A stretch of 64,000 bases of DNA from Flavobacterium inviolabile (GTDB taxonomy: Bacteria; Bacteroidota; Bacteroidia; Flavobacteriales; Flavobacteriaceae). Each line of letters opens with the position of its first letter. Within the stretch, counting starts at the first letter, position 1. Location of the stretch: positions 1,488,001-1,552,000 of the forward strand of contig NZ_CP058278.1 of the NCBI RefSeq assembly GCF_013389455.1, given 5' to 3'. Made by a program: the position numbers and the translations under genes. Positions 7,964 through 18,106 of this stretch are shown here, piece by piece. The notes under the pieces are model-generated. The model saw only the letters and a program-made list of their open reading frames with translations. It was not told the origin of the DNA and made no database searches.

Positions 7964-9247
7964 TTATAGCAGTTCCAGGGTTCTTTCCAGAGCCATTCCT
8001 CGGGAACCTTTTATCAGTATTACAGCGTTTTGTGGTATTGCAGACCTGAATTTTTCCGAGAAATCCTCAAAACAGGCAAAGAAGTGCAAATGCGGGTTTT
8101 GTGTTTGATTGGCATAAAAATCATTGCCGATAAAAAACGTTTCGATCTCGTGATTGTTGCTTAAAAGCTGAACGATATTTTTGTGCTCTTCAAGACTTTC
8201 TTTGCCAAGCTCGAACATGTCTCCTAAAATAGCTATTTTGGGAGCGCCGTCCAGTTGTGTAAAGTTTTCAATAGCGGCATTCATACTGCTTGGATTGGCA
8301 TTGTAAGCATCCAGTATGATATGGTTTGAATTCTTTTCGATCAGCTGGGAGCGGTTGTTGTTTGGAATATAATTCTCAATAGCATTTTTAATATCGGCTG
8401 TGGGAACATTGAAATATTTCCCGATACTGATTGCGGCATTGATATTGTTGGCATTGTAAATACCGATGAGGTGCGATTGGATTTCGGTCCCTTCAAAGCC
8501 GATTTTAACCATAGGATTGGCAGAAACGGCATCGATTTTCACATTGGCTGCCTTGTCCCGGGAAAAAGTATAGCGGGTTATCGCCTGTGTTTTTTCCTCC
8601 TGTATGGTGTCGTCCAGATTTACAAAAGCCGTTTTGTCGTGCTGTTCCAGGTATTGGTATAGCTCGCTTTTTCCTTTTATTACGCCTTCCGTTCCTCCGA
8701 AGCCTTCCAGGTGGGCTTTGCCAAAATTAGTGATATAACCAAAATCCGGCTCGGCTATGGAGCACAGTAATTCAATTTCTTTTTGGTGGTTGGCACCCAT
8801 TTCAACAATTCCGATATCGGTATGCTCGTCGAAAGATAGCAGCGTCAGCGGTACGCCAATATGATTGTTCAGGTTGCCGATCGTGGCTTTGGTAGTATAT
8901 TTTTGTGAAAGAACAGTATTGATCAGTTCTTTGGTGGTTGTTTTACCGTTGCTCCCGGTTAAAGCAATTATGGGTAAGCCAAGCTGCTTCCGGTGATAGT
9001 TGGCCAATGCCTGTAAGGCTTTTAAACTGTCGGTTACCAGGATCATTTTATCGGCATCCGTCAGGTACTTTTTATTGTCGATAACAACAAATAAAGCGCC
9101 TTTGTTTAACGCTTCCTGAGCAAAGGAATTGGCATCAAAGTTTTCACCTTTCAGGGCGAAAAATAAAGAGTTGGGTGCTATTTTTCGAGTGTCGGTACAA
9201 ATGGTTGTACTTTGTAAAAAACACTGGTAAAGTTCTTCTATTTTCAT
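7964..9247 (-). CDS. murF: MurF, UDP-MurNAc-tripeptide--D-Ala-D-Ala ligase
   Basis: 427 aa, start ATG 9247. It adds D-Ala-D-Ala to UDP-MurNAc-tripeptide with ATP, the last cytoplasmic step of the peptidoglycan precursor. Domain 1 carries TDTRKIAPNSLFFALKG; the central ATPase has P-loop GSNGKTTTKELI (residues about 98-109) and NLNNHIGVPLTLL; the C-terminal Mur domain carries LDAYNANPSSM, the MurF form of the D-A-(Y)-N-A-N-P motif, and ILGDMFELG. Length is normal. It lies downstream of gldJ on the same strand, but a strong terminator separates them; in F. johnsoniae gldJ has the same neighbourhood. Confidence 0.96.
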   Translation of the reverse strand: MKIEELYQCFLQSTTICTDTRKIAPNSLFFALKGENFDANSFAQEALNKGALFVVIDNKKYLTDADKMILVTDSLKALQALANYHRKQLGLPIIALTGSNGKTTTKELINTVLSQKYTTKATIGNLNNHIGVPLTLLSFDEHTDIGIVEMGANHQKEIELLCSIAEPDFGYITNFGKAHLEGFGGTEGVIKGKSELYQYLEQHDKTAFVNLDDTIQEEKTQAITRYTFSRDKAANVKIDAVSANPMVKIGFEGTEIQSHLIGIYNANNINAAISIGKYFNVPTADIKNAIENYIPNNNRSQLIEKNSNHIILDAYNANPSSMNAAIENFTQLDGAPKIAILGDMFELGKESLEEHKNIVQLLSNNHEIETFFIGNDFYANQTQNPHLHFFACFEDFSEKFRSAIPQNAVILIKGSRGMALERTLELL

Positions 9248-9270
9248 AGCGTGAAAGTAATAAAAAAAAT

Positions 9271-9299
9271 AAAAGCCCTAAAATAGTTTTAGGGCTTTT
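9271..9299 (-). terminator. Terminator between gldJ and murF
   Basis: AAAAGCCCTAAAA at 9271-9283 pairs with TTTTAGGGCTTTT at 9287-9299 (3-nt loop). On the minus strand it is followed by an A/T-rich run with eight T, so it ends the gldJ transcript. Confidence 0.85.
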
Positions 9300-9323
9300 A
9301 AAAAAGTATGTATGAAAATTTTA

Positions 9324-11000
9324 TTATCCTCTGGCTTTTTTCTTACCGGATTTTGGTCCTACTTTCGACATCGCACATCTGAATCCGATGTAGTCAGTAG
9401 CCATATCTTGTGGATAGTATCTTCTTGATGCCGGATCCAACCAGTAAGCTCTGTCTCTCCAAGATCCACCTTTGTAAACTCTACTGTCGTCGTTTACTAA
9501 AGTTGTTCTTTTGTTAGAGTGGTCATATTTTCTAATAAGATTTCCTAAACTGTCTTTCGTTACAGAGTGCTCTGGCGAATCGTACATTTTATTCTTATTG
9601 TTTTTCTTCTCGTCAGCACCGTCTTCTTCATTTCCGAAGTTGTAAAAACGAGTCGATTGTTTATCACCATCTCTGTAGTTTCTGTTGTCGCTCTTAGAGA
9701 AGTTTTGTCTTAAATAGGTTTCGTTGTCGTCAATAGCTACCTGAGCAATTTGTCCAGGGAAGTTTCTTGCCATGATTCTACCATTACTTAAAGTATCATA
9801 AGTGATGTTTTCTGTAGTAACCATTTCCACTTTTCCATCTTCACCAATTTTGTTTTTCATGTAGATGTTACCTCTGTAGTAGTTGAAATCATTTGCTTCA
9901 TCATCTACAATCGGTCTGTAAACGTCAGCAACCCATTCGGCAACGTTACCAGCCATATCATACAATCCAAAATCGTTTGGTGGGTATTTTTTTACTTCGT
10001 TAGTGATATCAGCACCATCGTCAGACCATCCTGCGATTCCGCCGTAATCTCCTTTTCCTTGTTTAAAGTTGGCTAACTGGTCACCTCTGTACTGTCTTTT
10101 TCCAGAACGTGTGTACTGACCACTCCAAGGATATTTTTTCTTACCTTTATAAGTATTGTACTCTCTGATTCCTCCTAAAGATGTAGCAGCATATTCCCAT
10201 TCTGCTTCTGTTGGAAGTCTGTACTCCGGTAAGATGTTACCGGTAGTTCTTTGAGCATATACGTTTTTAGCGTCTTCTTTACCCGCTAATTTATTTCGTT
10301 GACCTTTGTAAACCAATTCTTCGTTACCACCATAAGTAGTAGAAGGAGAAGCTAAGTAAGATTCTGTACTGAAAGTACTTTCTGCTTTTGCCTCTGTGAT
10401 TTTCGAATCTTTTTTCAAGTATCCATCTCTCTCTAAGATAGCCTCGTTAACACGATCCGTTCTCCATTTGCTAAACTCAACAGCCTGAATCCAGTTTACA
10501 CCAACTACCGGGTAGTTTGCATAAGCAGGGTGTCTTAGGTAGTTGTTGGTCATAGTCTCGTTATATCCTAAACGATTTCTCCATACCAAAGTATCCGGTA
10601 ATGCACCAACGTAGATGTTTTTATAATTCTCATCTGTTGGAGGGAAAATAGTTTTTAACCAAAATAAGTATTCAGTGTACATGAAGTTGGTAACCTCAGT
10701 CTCATCCATATAGAAAGACTGTACGTGTTGCTGATTTGGAGTGTTGTTCCAATCATGCATTACATCATCTTGTACTTTACCCATTGTGAATGTTCCACCC
10801 TCAACGGCAACCATTCCTGGAGGAGTCTCTTGTTTTTTGTACTTCGCATTGTATTGGAAACCACCTTTTTTATCGTTGATTTTCCAACCTGTAGCTGCAG
10901 AAGTTCCTTTTGACCCTGATTTTTTACTACAACCAGTAAAACCAATTGATAGCGATAATGCAGCCATCAATTGTAAAGCCATAATTCTGTTGATTTTCAT
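9324..11000 (-). CDS. gldJ: GldJ gliding-motility / type IX secretion lipoprotein
   Basis: 558 aa from ATG 11000 (residues upstream of MKINRIM are an ORF extension). The lipoprotein signal ends SIGFTGC with Cys about 24. The body is a formylglycine-generating-enzyme-like (SUMF1/FGE) fold: GGTFTMGKVQDD, RLPTEAEWEYAA, DFGLYDMAGNVAEW and, near the C-terminus, YKGGSWRDRAYW and IGFRCAMSK. GldJ forms helical tracks and, with GldK/GldN and PorLM, belongs to the gliding and T9SS machinery, as known from F. johnsoniae. Length fits that family (about 560 aa). It is divergent from porU over a 213-bp gap, the conserved arrangement. Confidence 0.95.
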   Translation of the reverse strand: MKINRIMALQLMAALSLSIGFTGCSKKSGSKGTSAATGWKINDKKGGFQYNAKYKKQETPPGMVAVEGGTFTMGKVQDDVMHDWNNTPNQQHVQSFYMDETEVTNFMYTEYLFWLKTIFPPTDENYKNIYVGALPDTLVWRNRLGYNETMTNNYLRHPAYANYPVVGVNWIQAVEFSKWRTDRVNEAILERDGYLKKDSKITEAKAESTFSTESYLASPSTTYGGNEELVYKGQRNKLAGKEDAKNVYAQRTTGNILPEYRLPTEAEWEYAATSLGGIREYNTYKGKKKYPWSGQYTRSGKRQYRGDQLANFKQGKGDYGGIAGWSDDGADITNEVKKYPPNDFGLYDMAGNVAEWVADVYRPIVDDEANDFNYYRGNIYMKNKIGEDGKVEMVTTENITYDTLSNGRIMARNFPGQIAQVAIDDNETYLRQNFSKSDNRNYRDGDKQSTRFYNFGNEEDGADEKKNNKNKMYDSPEHSVTKDSLGNLIRKYDHSNKRTTLVNDDSRVYKGGSWRDRAYWLDPASRRYYPQDMATDYIGFRCAMSKVGPKSGKKKARG

Positions 11001-11213
11001 ACTTTCAGTTAGGTATAATTTTAGTGCCGCAATATAATAATTAACCATTAAACGACAACAATTTTTTTGTGATTTATTAAAACTAATTATAAATTTTTGT
11101 TAAATATAATAGTAAGAACGTTGGATGCTAATATATATTGTATGAAATTAGTTTTTAAAAAAAATATTTTTTCTCTTTGTAATATATGTATAATTAATAC
11201 GTTTTGAATGTTG

Positions 11214-14200
11214 ATGAAAAAATATATACTCTTTATCTTTTTATTTATTAGCCTGCTTTCCTTTTCGCAGCAGAAAGAACATATTGTTATTACATGGAAA
11301 CCGGCCGCAGCGATAAGCTATGAAACGGTTAAATATACCGTACCGCAGTTTGCTTCCGAAAACTTTGAATTTAATGCCGATTTGAAGGCTGTCCGCTATA
11401 AAAAAGCATTCCCCGTTAACGGATTTGTAGATGTTAAATCGCTGAAAGTATCCAATATTGTTTATGAAACCGTTTCGAGAGCAGATTTAAAAGACCTGTC
11501 CGTTACCTCACTCAGTGATAGAATCAATGAAAAGCTGGAGTATTTTATTGCAAATGACGAGCAAAAAGCGATCCTTATTTTTTCACCTATTATTAAGGTA
11601 GGCGACGGTTTTAAAAGAGTCGTTTCTTTAGATATTGATTTTTCTTCCGGCAGTGCTGCCAAATTACCGGCGCAGAACTTTAACGTAAGTGCCGTTTCCA
11701 ATTCTGTTTTGGCTTCCGGAGATTTCTACAGGTTTTATGTGGAACGTTCCGGGGTTTATAAAATTTCCAGAAGATTTTTAGAGCAATTAGGGATGAATGT
11801 CAATATCGATCCCCGGAAACTTAAAATTTATGGCAATGGCGGAAGAATGCTGCCCTTGTTAAACAGTACGCCATATCCGGATGATCTGACGGAAAATGCG
11901 ATTCAGGTTATAGGGGAGAATGATGGTGAATTCGGTGAATACGATTATATTGTGTTTTATGCCGAAGGACCGGAAGGCTGGAACAAAGAAAGTTTGACAA
12001 ATGTTAATTTATATAGTGACCGCTCCTTTTATTATATAACCACGAAAGGCGGTGACGGAAAACGGATCAATACCAATGTGCAGCCAACGGCGGCAGTAAC
12101 AACAACAATTAACCAGTTTGATGACTACCGGTTTCATGAGGTGGATAAAATTAACATCGGGCGTTTGGGAAGAAAATGGTTTGGAGAATCGTTTAATTTA
12201 GAAAATGAGCAAACGTTTAAATTCCAGATCCCGAATATTGTTACATCGGTTCCGGTAAAAATCACGGTAAATGCGGCGTCTGCTTCCTATGGTGTTTCTT
12301 CTTTTCTGGTAAAAGCCAATGAGCAGACCATCGGGACAATCGGATTCAGTTCTTTGGATCCGGATGTGCATGTGGCAGCTTATGAAACCCAGCTGCAGGG
12401 CAGTTTTAATGCAACCTCCGGAGAAATAGCCGTGAAAATGACTTACGATAATGGCGGTGTACCGTCCTCAAACGGTTACCTGGATTTTATTGCTTTAGAA
12501 TCCAAACGGCAGCTGTCGGGATATGGGAAACAATTTTTGTTCTACATAAATGATGCGGCTAATAATATAGGTGTAGGGGAGTATGTTGTGTCAAATGCTT
12601 CCGGAATCGGGCAGGTTTGGGATGTTACGGATATCTATAATGTTACAAAATTTGAAAATACCGGTCTGGGTACTTTTTCCTTTAGAGCTAATCTGGGTGA
12701 AGTCCGTAAATATATAGCGGTTGATTATAACGATTTGTACACGCCGCTGAGTGATGGTACAAACCGTATTGCCAATCAGGATTTAAAAGGAACGATTTTT
12801 AAAAACCAGCAAGGCGAATTTCAGGATATCGATTACCTTATTATAACACCGGGTTCTTTAAACGGACAGGCAGAGCGTCTGGCTAATTTTCACCGGAACT
12901 ATTCGGGACTGAATGTGAAAGTGGTGAATCTTGAAAATATTTATCCGGAATTCTCTTCCGGTAAACAGGATATAGCAGCGATACGAAACTTTATAAAATA
13001 TGTATATTGGAATGCTTCGGCAACCAATAAGAGAGTGCGCTATGTAAATATGTTCGGAGATGCGTCGTTCGATTACAAAAACCGTATTCCGAATAATACA
13101 AATGTCGTTCCGGTGTTTCACGGACTGAATCCGAATGATTCGAAAGTGAATAACTCGCAGAACTTTTCGGCGTATGCCTCTTTTATGTCGGATGATTTTT
13201 ATGTGTTGATGGATCCGAATGAAGGAACAATGCTAACGACTTCCGGACTGGATATTGCTGTGGGCAGAATGCTGGTAAACTCTAATCAGCAGGCTGCGGA
13301 AATGATTAATAAAGTGCTGGAATATCACGATGAGAAATCCTATGGAAGATGGCGTAACGGTTATGTGCTGATTTCGGATGATGCCGATAATACTACCGAT
13401 GCTACATTACAATTTGATCTGAATGCATTGGGTGATGAACTGTATCAGAAAAAACCGTTTGTGAACGTTAAAAAAATTCATACCGATTCCTATATTCAGG
13501 AAGTGGCGGCAGGTGGAGAACGTTATCCTAAAGCCAGACAGGATATTCTGGATGCTTTTGCCCAGGGTTCTCTGGTTTTTAACTATTTCGGACACGGCGG
13601 GGAAGACGGTTTGGCGCAGGAAAGAATTTTTGATAAAGCCGATGCGCAAAATCTGACCAATCGGTACCGTTATCCTTTGTTTGTTACAATTACTTGCGAA
13701 TTTACACGTTTTGATAATCCGTACCGTCCAACCGGAGGAGAGTATATGTACTGGAATACTGCCGGAGGTGCTATCTCTTTAGTGGCAACAACCCGTGAAA
13801 TAGGGATTACTACCGGATTGAATATGAATAAATCATTGAGTAAGTTTTTGTATTCTTTCGGATCGGATAATTATGATACGATGGCGGAAGCATTGCGAAG
13901 AACAAAAAATGAAAACCTGACGGAAAACAGAAATGTCGTGTTTTTTATTGGAGATCCGGCTGTAAAACTGGCTATTCCAAAACCAAAAATCAGGCTTACA
14001 AAAGTAAATGATGTTCCGGTGGCACAATCTACCGATGTTTTACAGGCACTGGCGCATGTAAAATTAACCGGGGAAGTGACAGATGAAAACGATAATTTAC
14101 TGACAAACTATAATGGTGATTTAGCGGTACAGATCTTTGATAAGAAAATTTCCAGAAGCACCTTAGGGAATAATGGAACCTCAGATAATAACGGACTGAT

Positions 14201-15080
14201 CATTATGAACTTTACAACACTGGGAGAAACGGTTTTCAGAGGGAATGCATCGGTTACTAACGGGGCATTCGAATTTGGATTTGTAATGCCGAAAGATATC
14301 CGTATCCCGGTAGGAAACGGAAGGATCAGTTTTTATTCGAAAAAGAAACAGGTGCTGGAAAACCAGACCGGTTATGACACGCTGATAAAGATTGGAGGGA
14401 TTAATGCCAATGCAGCGGTGGATAACATGCCGCCGAAAGTGCGTTTGTATATGAATGACGAATCTTTTGTGTCGGGCGGAATCACGAATGCTTCCCCGTT
14501 CCTTTTAGCGTTTTTGGAAGACGAAAACGGGATTAATACAGCAAGCGGAATCGGGCATGATATTGTCGGGATTCTGGATGGCGACGAGACCAGGCCGTAT
14601 GTGATGAATGATTATTATGAAACCTTTCCGGATGATTATACTAAAGGAAAGCTGCGATTCCCGTTCCGGAATTTAGCGAAGGGATTGCATACGCTCACGT
14701 TTAAGGCATGGGATGTTTATAATAATTTAGTGACGGCCGAAATTCAGTTTATAGTAGTGGGCGATGAAGGATTGGAGCTGGATAAAGTGTTAAATTATCC
14801 GAATCCTTTTGTAAGTTATACCGAATTTTGGTTCTCCCATAACAGCCCTTATGAACCTTTGGATGTACAGGTGCAGATCATGACGATTACCGGAAAAATT
14901 GTTAAAACAATTAACCAAACCGTACTAACAGAGGGGTTTCTGTCGCGCGACATCAAGTGGGATGGCAGGGACGATTTTGGAGATCGGATCGGAAAAGGAG
15001 TTTATGTATATAAGTTAACCGTTAAATCTGCCGTTTCAAATAAAAGGGCAGAAAAGTACGAGAAACTTGTAATCCTTTAA
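11214..15080 (+). CDS. porU: PorU, type IX secretion system sortase (C25 gingipain family)
   Basis: 1288 aa from ATG 11214; ATG 11208 gives two more residues and is equally possible. The signal peptide is MKKYILFIFLFISLLSFSQ. PorU is the outer-membrane-associated sortase that cleaves the C-terminal domain of T9SS cargo and attaches A-LPS. The C25 catalytic residues are present: His about 794 in FGHGGEDG and Cys about 828 in TITCEFTRFDNP. The C-terminus carries a FlgD-like/T9SS-CTD-type beta-sandwich (KWDGRDDFGDRIGKGVYVYKL), as in PorU itself. Length is as expected. porV follows 40 bp downstream with its own promoter motif. Confidence 0.96.
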   Translation: MKKYILFIFLFISLLSFSQQKEHIVITWKPAAAISYETVKYTVPQFASENFEFNADLKAVRYKKAFPVNGFVDVKSLKVSNIVYETVSRADLKDLSVTSLSDRINEKLEYFIANDEQKAILIFSPIIKVGDGFKRVVSLDIDFSSGSAAKLPAQNFNVSAVSNSVLASGDFYRFYVERSGVYKISRRFLEQLGMNVNIDPRKLKIYGNGGRMLPLLNSTPYPDDLTENAIQVIGENDGEFGEYDYIVFYAEGPEGWNKESLTNVNLYSDRSFYYITTKGGDGKRINTNVQPTAAVTTTINQFDDYRFHEVDKINIGRLGRKWFGESFNLENEQTFKFQIPNIVTSVPVKITVNAASASYGVSSFLVKANEQTIGTIGFSSLDPDVHVAAYETQLQGSFNATSGEIAVKMTYDNGGVPSSNGYLDFIALESKRQLSGYGKQFLFYINDAANNIGVGEYVVSNASGIGQVWDVTDIYNVTKFENTGLGTFSFRANLGEVRKYIAVDYNDLYTPLSDGTNRIANQDLKGTIFKNQQGEFQDIDYLIITPGSLNGQAERLANFHRNYSGLNVKVVNLENIYPEFSSGKQDIAAIRNFIKYVYWNASATNKRVRYVNMFGDASFDYKNRIPNNTNVVPVFHGLNPNDSKVNNSQNFSAYASFMSDDFYVLMDPNEGTMLTTSGLDIAVGRMLVNSNQQAAEMINKVLEYHDEKSYGRWRNGYVLISDDADNTTDATLQFDLNALGDELYQKKPFVNVKKIHTDSYIQEVAAGGERYPKARQDILDAFAQGSLVFNYFGHGGEDGLAQERIFDKADAQNLTNRYRYPLFVTITCEFTRFDNPYRPTGGEYMYWNTAGGAISLVATTREIGITTGLNMNKSLSKFLYSFGSDNYDTMAEALRRTKNENLTENRNVVFFIGDPAVKLAIPKPKIRLTKVNDVPVAQSTDVLQALAHVKLTGEVTDENDNLLTNYNGDLAVQIFDKKISRSTLGNNGTSDNNGLIIMNFTTLGETVFRGNASVTNGAFEFGFVMPKDIRIPVGNGRISFYSKKKQVLENQTGYDTLIKIGGINANAAVDNMPPKVRLYMNDESFVSGGITNASPFLLAFLEDENGINTASGIGHDIVGILDGDETRPYVMNDYYETFPDDYTKGKLRFPFRNLAKGLHTLTFKAWDVYNNLVTAEIQFIVVGDEGLELDKVLNYPNPFVSYTEFWFSHNSPYEPLDVQVQIMTITGKIVKTINQTVLTEGFLSRDIKWDGRDDFGDRIGKGVYVYKLTVKSAVSNKRAEKYEKLVIL

Positions 15081-15096
15081 TAAAATATTATATTTG
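15067..15096 (+). promoter_or_regulatory. Promoter of porV at the end of porU
   Basis: TTG at 15067-15069, 19-bp spacer, TATATTTG at 15089-15096, 24 bp before the porV ATG. The TTG box lies inside the last codons of porU. It would let porV be made in excess of the sortase. Confidence 0.65.
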
Positions 15097-15120
15097 TTGA
15101 ATTAAACCAAATAAAAACGG

Positions 15121-16293
15121 ATGAGAAAAATTGCAATATTATCGTTGTGTTTATTTGCAGGCGCAACGCAATGGATGAATGCGCAGGATAGAGTTATCAC
15201 AACCGGTGTTCCCTTTTTGATGATCGCTGCAGATGCAAGAGCAGCTGGTATGGGGGATATAGGTGTTTCCAGTTCTACCGATGCATATTCACAACAATAT
15301 AACCCGGCTAAATATGCTTTCGCATTAACAAAACAAGGGTTTTCAGTGAGCTACACCCCCTATCTTACTTCCATTGCTAATGATATTTCGTTAGGGCAGA
15401 TAACCTACTTTAATAGAATTAATGAGCGTAGTGCTTTTGCAGGAAGCTTACGTTATTTTGGTTTAGGAGACATACAATTAACAGATGCCTTAGGGAATCA
15501 GTTAAACACCGTAAGTCCGAATGAATTTGCTTTGGACGGGTCCTACTCGTTAAAACTGAGTGATCAGTTTGCCATGGCGGTTGCCGGACGTTATATCCGT
15601 TCCAATCTGAAAATTAATGACGGAACGAATGACGCTTCTGCAGCAAACACTTTTGCGGTTGATATCGCTGGATTCTACCAGTCGGAAGAAATCGCTTATT
15701 CTGATTTCGACGGACGTTGGAGAGCTGGTTTTAACTTCCAGAACATGGGACCGAAAATCAGTTATGATAACGATGATTTAAGCAGTAACTTTTTACCGGC
15801 TAACTTAAAGTTAGGAGCGGGATTCGATTTTATTCTGGATGAATACAATAAAGTTTCCGTAATGGGAGAAGTGAATAAGTTATTGGTGCCAACGCCACCG
15901 GAAGTAACAGATGTTAACGGTGACGGAGTAATTGATAATAACGACAGAAATATTGCTATTTCCGATTACAGAAAAACAGGATGGGTTTCCGGAATGTTTA
16001 AATCTTTTGGTGATGCACCGGGCGGTGTTAGCGAAGAGTTAAAAGAATTTACCTGGGCTTTGGGAGCAGAGTATCTGTATCAGGATGCCTTTGCACTACG
16101 TGCCGGTTACTTTAATGAAAGTGAATTAAAAGGAGCCCGTAAATATTTTACTATGGGAGCCGGATTTAAATACAGTGTTGTAAAAGTAGACGTTTCTTAT
16201 TTGTTCTCTACGTCTAAAGTTAGAAACCCACTTGAAAACACCTTGCGTTTCTCCTTAACATTCAATTTTGGAGATTCTTATGATGAATATTAG
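15121..16293 (+). CDS. porV: PorV, type IX secretion system outer-membrane shuttle protein
   Basis: 390 aa from ATG 15121, with a signal peptide ending WMNAQ. The protein is a FadL-like 14-stranded outer-membrane barrel; the N-terminal signature FLMIAADARAAGMGDIGVSS and SQQYNPAKYAF is diagnostic of the PorV/PorQ family. PorV binds the cargo C-terminal domain at the SprA translocon and hands it to PorU. A DVNGDGVIDNNDRN segment near residue 265 looks like a Ca-binding loop. It is the second gene of the porU-porV pair, with a promoter in the 3' end of porU and a perfect hairpin terminator downstream. Confidence 0.95.
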   Translation: MRKIAILSLCLFAGATQWMNAQDRVITTGVPFLMIAADARAAGMGDIGVSSSTDAYSQQYNPAKYAFALTKQGFSVSYTPYLTSIANDISLGQITYFNRINERSAFAGSLRYFGLGDIQLTDALGNQLNTVSPNEFALDGSYSLKLSDQFAMAVAGRYIRSNLKINDGTNDASAANTFAVDIAGFYQSEEIAYSDFDGRWRAGFNFQNMGPKISYDNDDLSSNFLPANLKLGAGFDFILDEYNKVSVMGEVNKLLVPTPPEVTDVNGDGVIDNNDRNIAISDYRKTGWVSGMFKSFGDAPGGVSEELKEFTWALGAEYLYQDAFALRAGYFNESELKGARKYFTMGAGFKYSVVKVDVSYLFSTSKVRNPLENTLRFSLTFNFGDSYDEY

Positions 16294-16320
16294 CAGATAG
16301 ATAAAATAACAAACAAAGTG

Positions 16321-16350
16321 TCCAAATTCCGTACGGAATTTGGATTTTTT
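16321..16350 (+). terminator. Terminator of porV
   Basis: Perfect 24-bp palindrome centred on CCGTACGG (16321-16344), followed by T6. Confidence 0.85.
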
Positions 16351-16368
16351 GTCTAAAAGAAGTTTAGA

Positions 16369-16851
16369 ATGAAAAAGATAGATTTTACTACTTCATTTTT
16401 GGTTTATGATTCAGAAAATGAATTGCCGGAAGATGTTAAACCTTTAATGGAGCAGGCAGTAGCGATTCGGAAAAAAGCGTATGCGCCATACTCAAAATTT
16501 AAAGTAGGAGCTGCCATCCTATTGGATAACGGGAAAGTAGTGGTTGGTTCCAATCAGGAAAATGCAGCCTATCCGTCAGGATTATGTGCCGAAAGAGTAG
16601 CAATATTCCAGGCCGGAGCAATTTATCCGGACGCACAGATTTTAAAAATAGCCATTTCGGCCACTTCCGAAGAAAAACCGGTCGAATCGCCGATTCCGCC
16701 ATGTGGCGCCTGCCGCCAGTCGATAGCGGAATATGAATTCAAACAGGAAAACCCGATTGAATTGTATTTTATGGGAGAAGTAGGGGAAGTGTACCACTCG
16801 GATTCCCTGAAAAATATATTGCCTTTCCACTTTGATAAAAAGTTTTTATAG
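16369..16851 (+). CDS. cdd: Cytidine deaminase
   Basis: 160 aa. It deaminates cytidine/deoxycytidine to uridine in pyrimidine salvage, using zinc. The catalytic motifs are complete: CAERVAIF (zinc Cys about 73, proton-shuttle Glu about 75) and PCGACRQ (zinc Cys about 112 and 115); YSKFKVGAA is the N-terminal substrate-binding region. It starts 18 bp after the porV terminator. There is no obvious promoter of its own, and it is followed by a 250-bp gap before pdhA. Confidence 0.95.
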   Translation: MKKIDFTTSFLVYDSENELPEDVKPLMEQAVAIRKKAYAPYSKFKVGAAILLDNGKVVVGSNQENAAYPSGLCAERVAIFQAGAIYPDAQILKIAISATSEEKPVESPIPPCGACRQSIAEYEFKQENPIELYFMGEVGEVYHSDSLKNILPFHFDKKFL

Positions 16852-17020
16852 GAATTAAAGTGTTAGCCGTGTAACTATTTTATACCGGATTGTGATGTGA
16901 TAAAGGGAGAAACTTCTTTATCGTTAATGAAGAGTGTCTTTGTGAAGCCGTTTTTTAAAAGTTGATAAAAAATTAACGAAAATACATCCGTGTAAATTTT
17001 CACGTGTTCGGGCGATGTCT

Positions 17021-17028
17021 TATTTTTG
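17021..17028 (+). promoter_or_regulatory. Candidate -7 element upstream of pdhA
   Basis: TATTTTTG matches TAnnTTTG and lies 73 bp before ATG 17102. No good TTG box at the right distance was found. Confidence 0.4.
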
Positions 17029-17101
17029 CACTTCGCAAAATTGTGTAATGTGCCATGTTCTGCTTCAACAGATAAGGGACAACAGCAAAAGTAAAAGCAA
17101 T

Positions 17102-18100
17102 ATGAAAGAAATTACAAAAGAAGTTTACCTTAAATGGTATGAAGATATGCAGCTTTGGAGAAAGTTCGAAGACAGACTTGCTGCATTATATATCCAACAA
17201 AAAGTTAGAGGTTTTTTACATTTGTATAATGGGCAAGAAGCCGTTTTAGCAGGTGCACTTCACGCAATGGATCTTACAAAAGACAAAATGATTACTGCTT
17301 ATCGTAACCACGTTCAGCCAATTGGTATGGGTGTCGATCCGAGAAGAGTAATGGCAGAACTTTTGGGAAAAGCAACCGGAACGTCTAAAGGATTAGGCGG
17401 ATCGATGCACATTTTCTCTAAAGAGCACGGTTTTTATGGAGGTCACGGAATTGTTGGAGCGCAGATTCCTGTTGGAGCGGGTATCGCATTTGCGGATAAA
17501 TATTTCGAAACAGGCGGAGTAACCTTAACCTATTTTGGTGATGGAGCAGCCCGTCAGGGATCACTTCACGAAGCCTTCAATATGGCGATGTTGTGGAAAC
17601 TTCCGGTTGTGTTTATCGTTGAAAACAACGGTTATGCAATGGGAACGTCTGTAGAAAGAACAGCAAACCATACCGATATCTGGAAATTAGGATTAGGATA
17701 TGAAATGCCTTGCGGACCTGTAGACGGAATGAACCCGGTGAAAGTTGCCGAAGCAATGGCGGAAGCTATTGACAGAGCCAGAAGAGGGGACGGACCTACA
17801 TTTATCGAAATGAAAACATACCGTTACAGAGGTCACTCTATGTCGGATGCCCAACATTACAGAACAAAAGAAGAAGTAGAAGAATACAAAAAAATAGATC
17901 CGATTACTCAGGTATTGGATGTGATTAAAGAAAATAACTATGCTACCGAAGCAGAAATCGAAGCGATTGATCAGCGCGTAAAAGACCTGGTTGATGAGTG
18001 TGAGAAATTTGCAGAAGAATCGCCATACCCGGACTTAAACGTAATGTATGACGTAGTATATGATCAGGAGAATTACCCATTTTTACCACATAAATTATAA
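17102..18100 (+). CDS. pdhA: Pyruvate dehydrogenase E1 component, alpha subunit
   Basis: 332 aa from ATG 17102 (an in-frame upstream ATG at 17015 gives a non-homologous, promoter-overlapping extension). It decarboxylates pyruvate with thiamine diphosphate and transfers the acyl group to lipoylated E2. Signatures are RGFLHLYNGQEAV, YRNHVQPIGMG, the ThDP motif beginning YFGDGAARQG and ending VENNGYAMGTS, and the phospho-loop region YRYRGHSMSDAQHYR. pdhC follows 6 bp after the stop; the beta subunit is not in this window, as is common in Flavobacteriia. Confidence 0.96.
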   Translation: MKEITKEVYLKWYEDMQLWRKFEDRLAALYIQQKVRGFLHLYNGQEAVLAGALHAMDLTKDKMITAYRNHVQPIGMGVDPRRVMAELLGKATGTSKGLGGSMHIFSKEHGFYGGHGIVGAQIPVGAGIAFADKYFETGGVTLTYFGDGAARQGSLHEAFNMAMLWKLPVVFIVENNGYAMGTSVERTANHTDIWKLGLGYEMPCGPVDGMNPVKVAEAMAEAIDRARRGDGPTFIEMKTYRYRGHSMSDAQHYRTKEEVEEYKKIDPITQVLDVIKENNYATEAEIEAIDQRVKDLVDECEKFAEESPYPDLNVMYDVVYDQENYPFLPHKL

Positions 18101-18106
18101 TCGATT

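Noticed and set aside
7812..8108. 98-aa plus-strand ORF across the hydrolase/murF junction
   Set aside because: Overlaps the signal peptide region, the murF terminator and the murF 3' end on the other strand; no homology visible.
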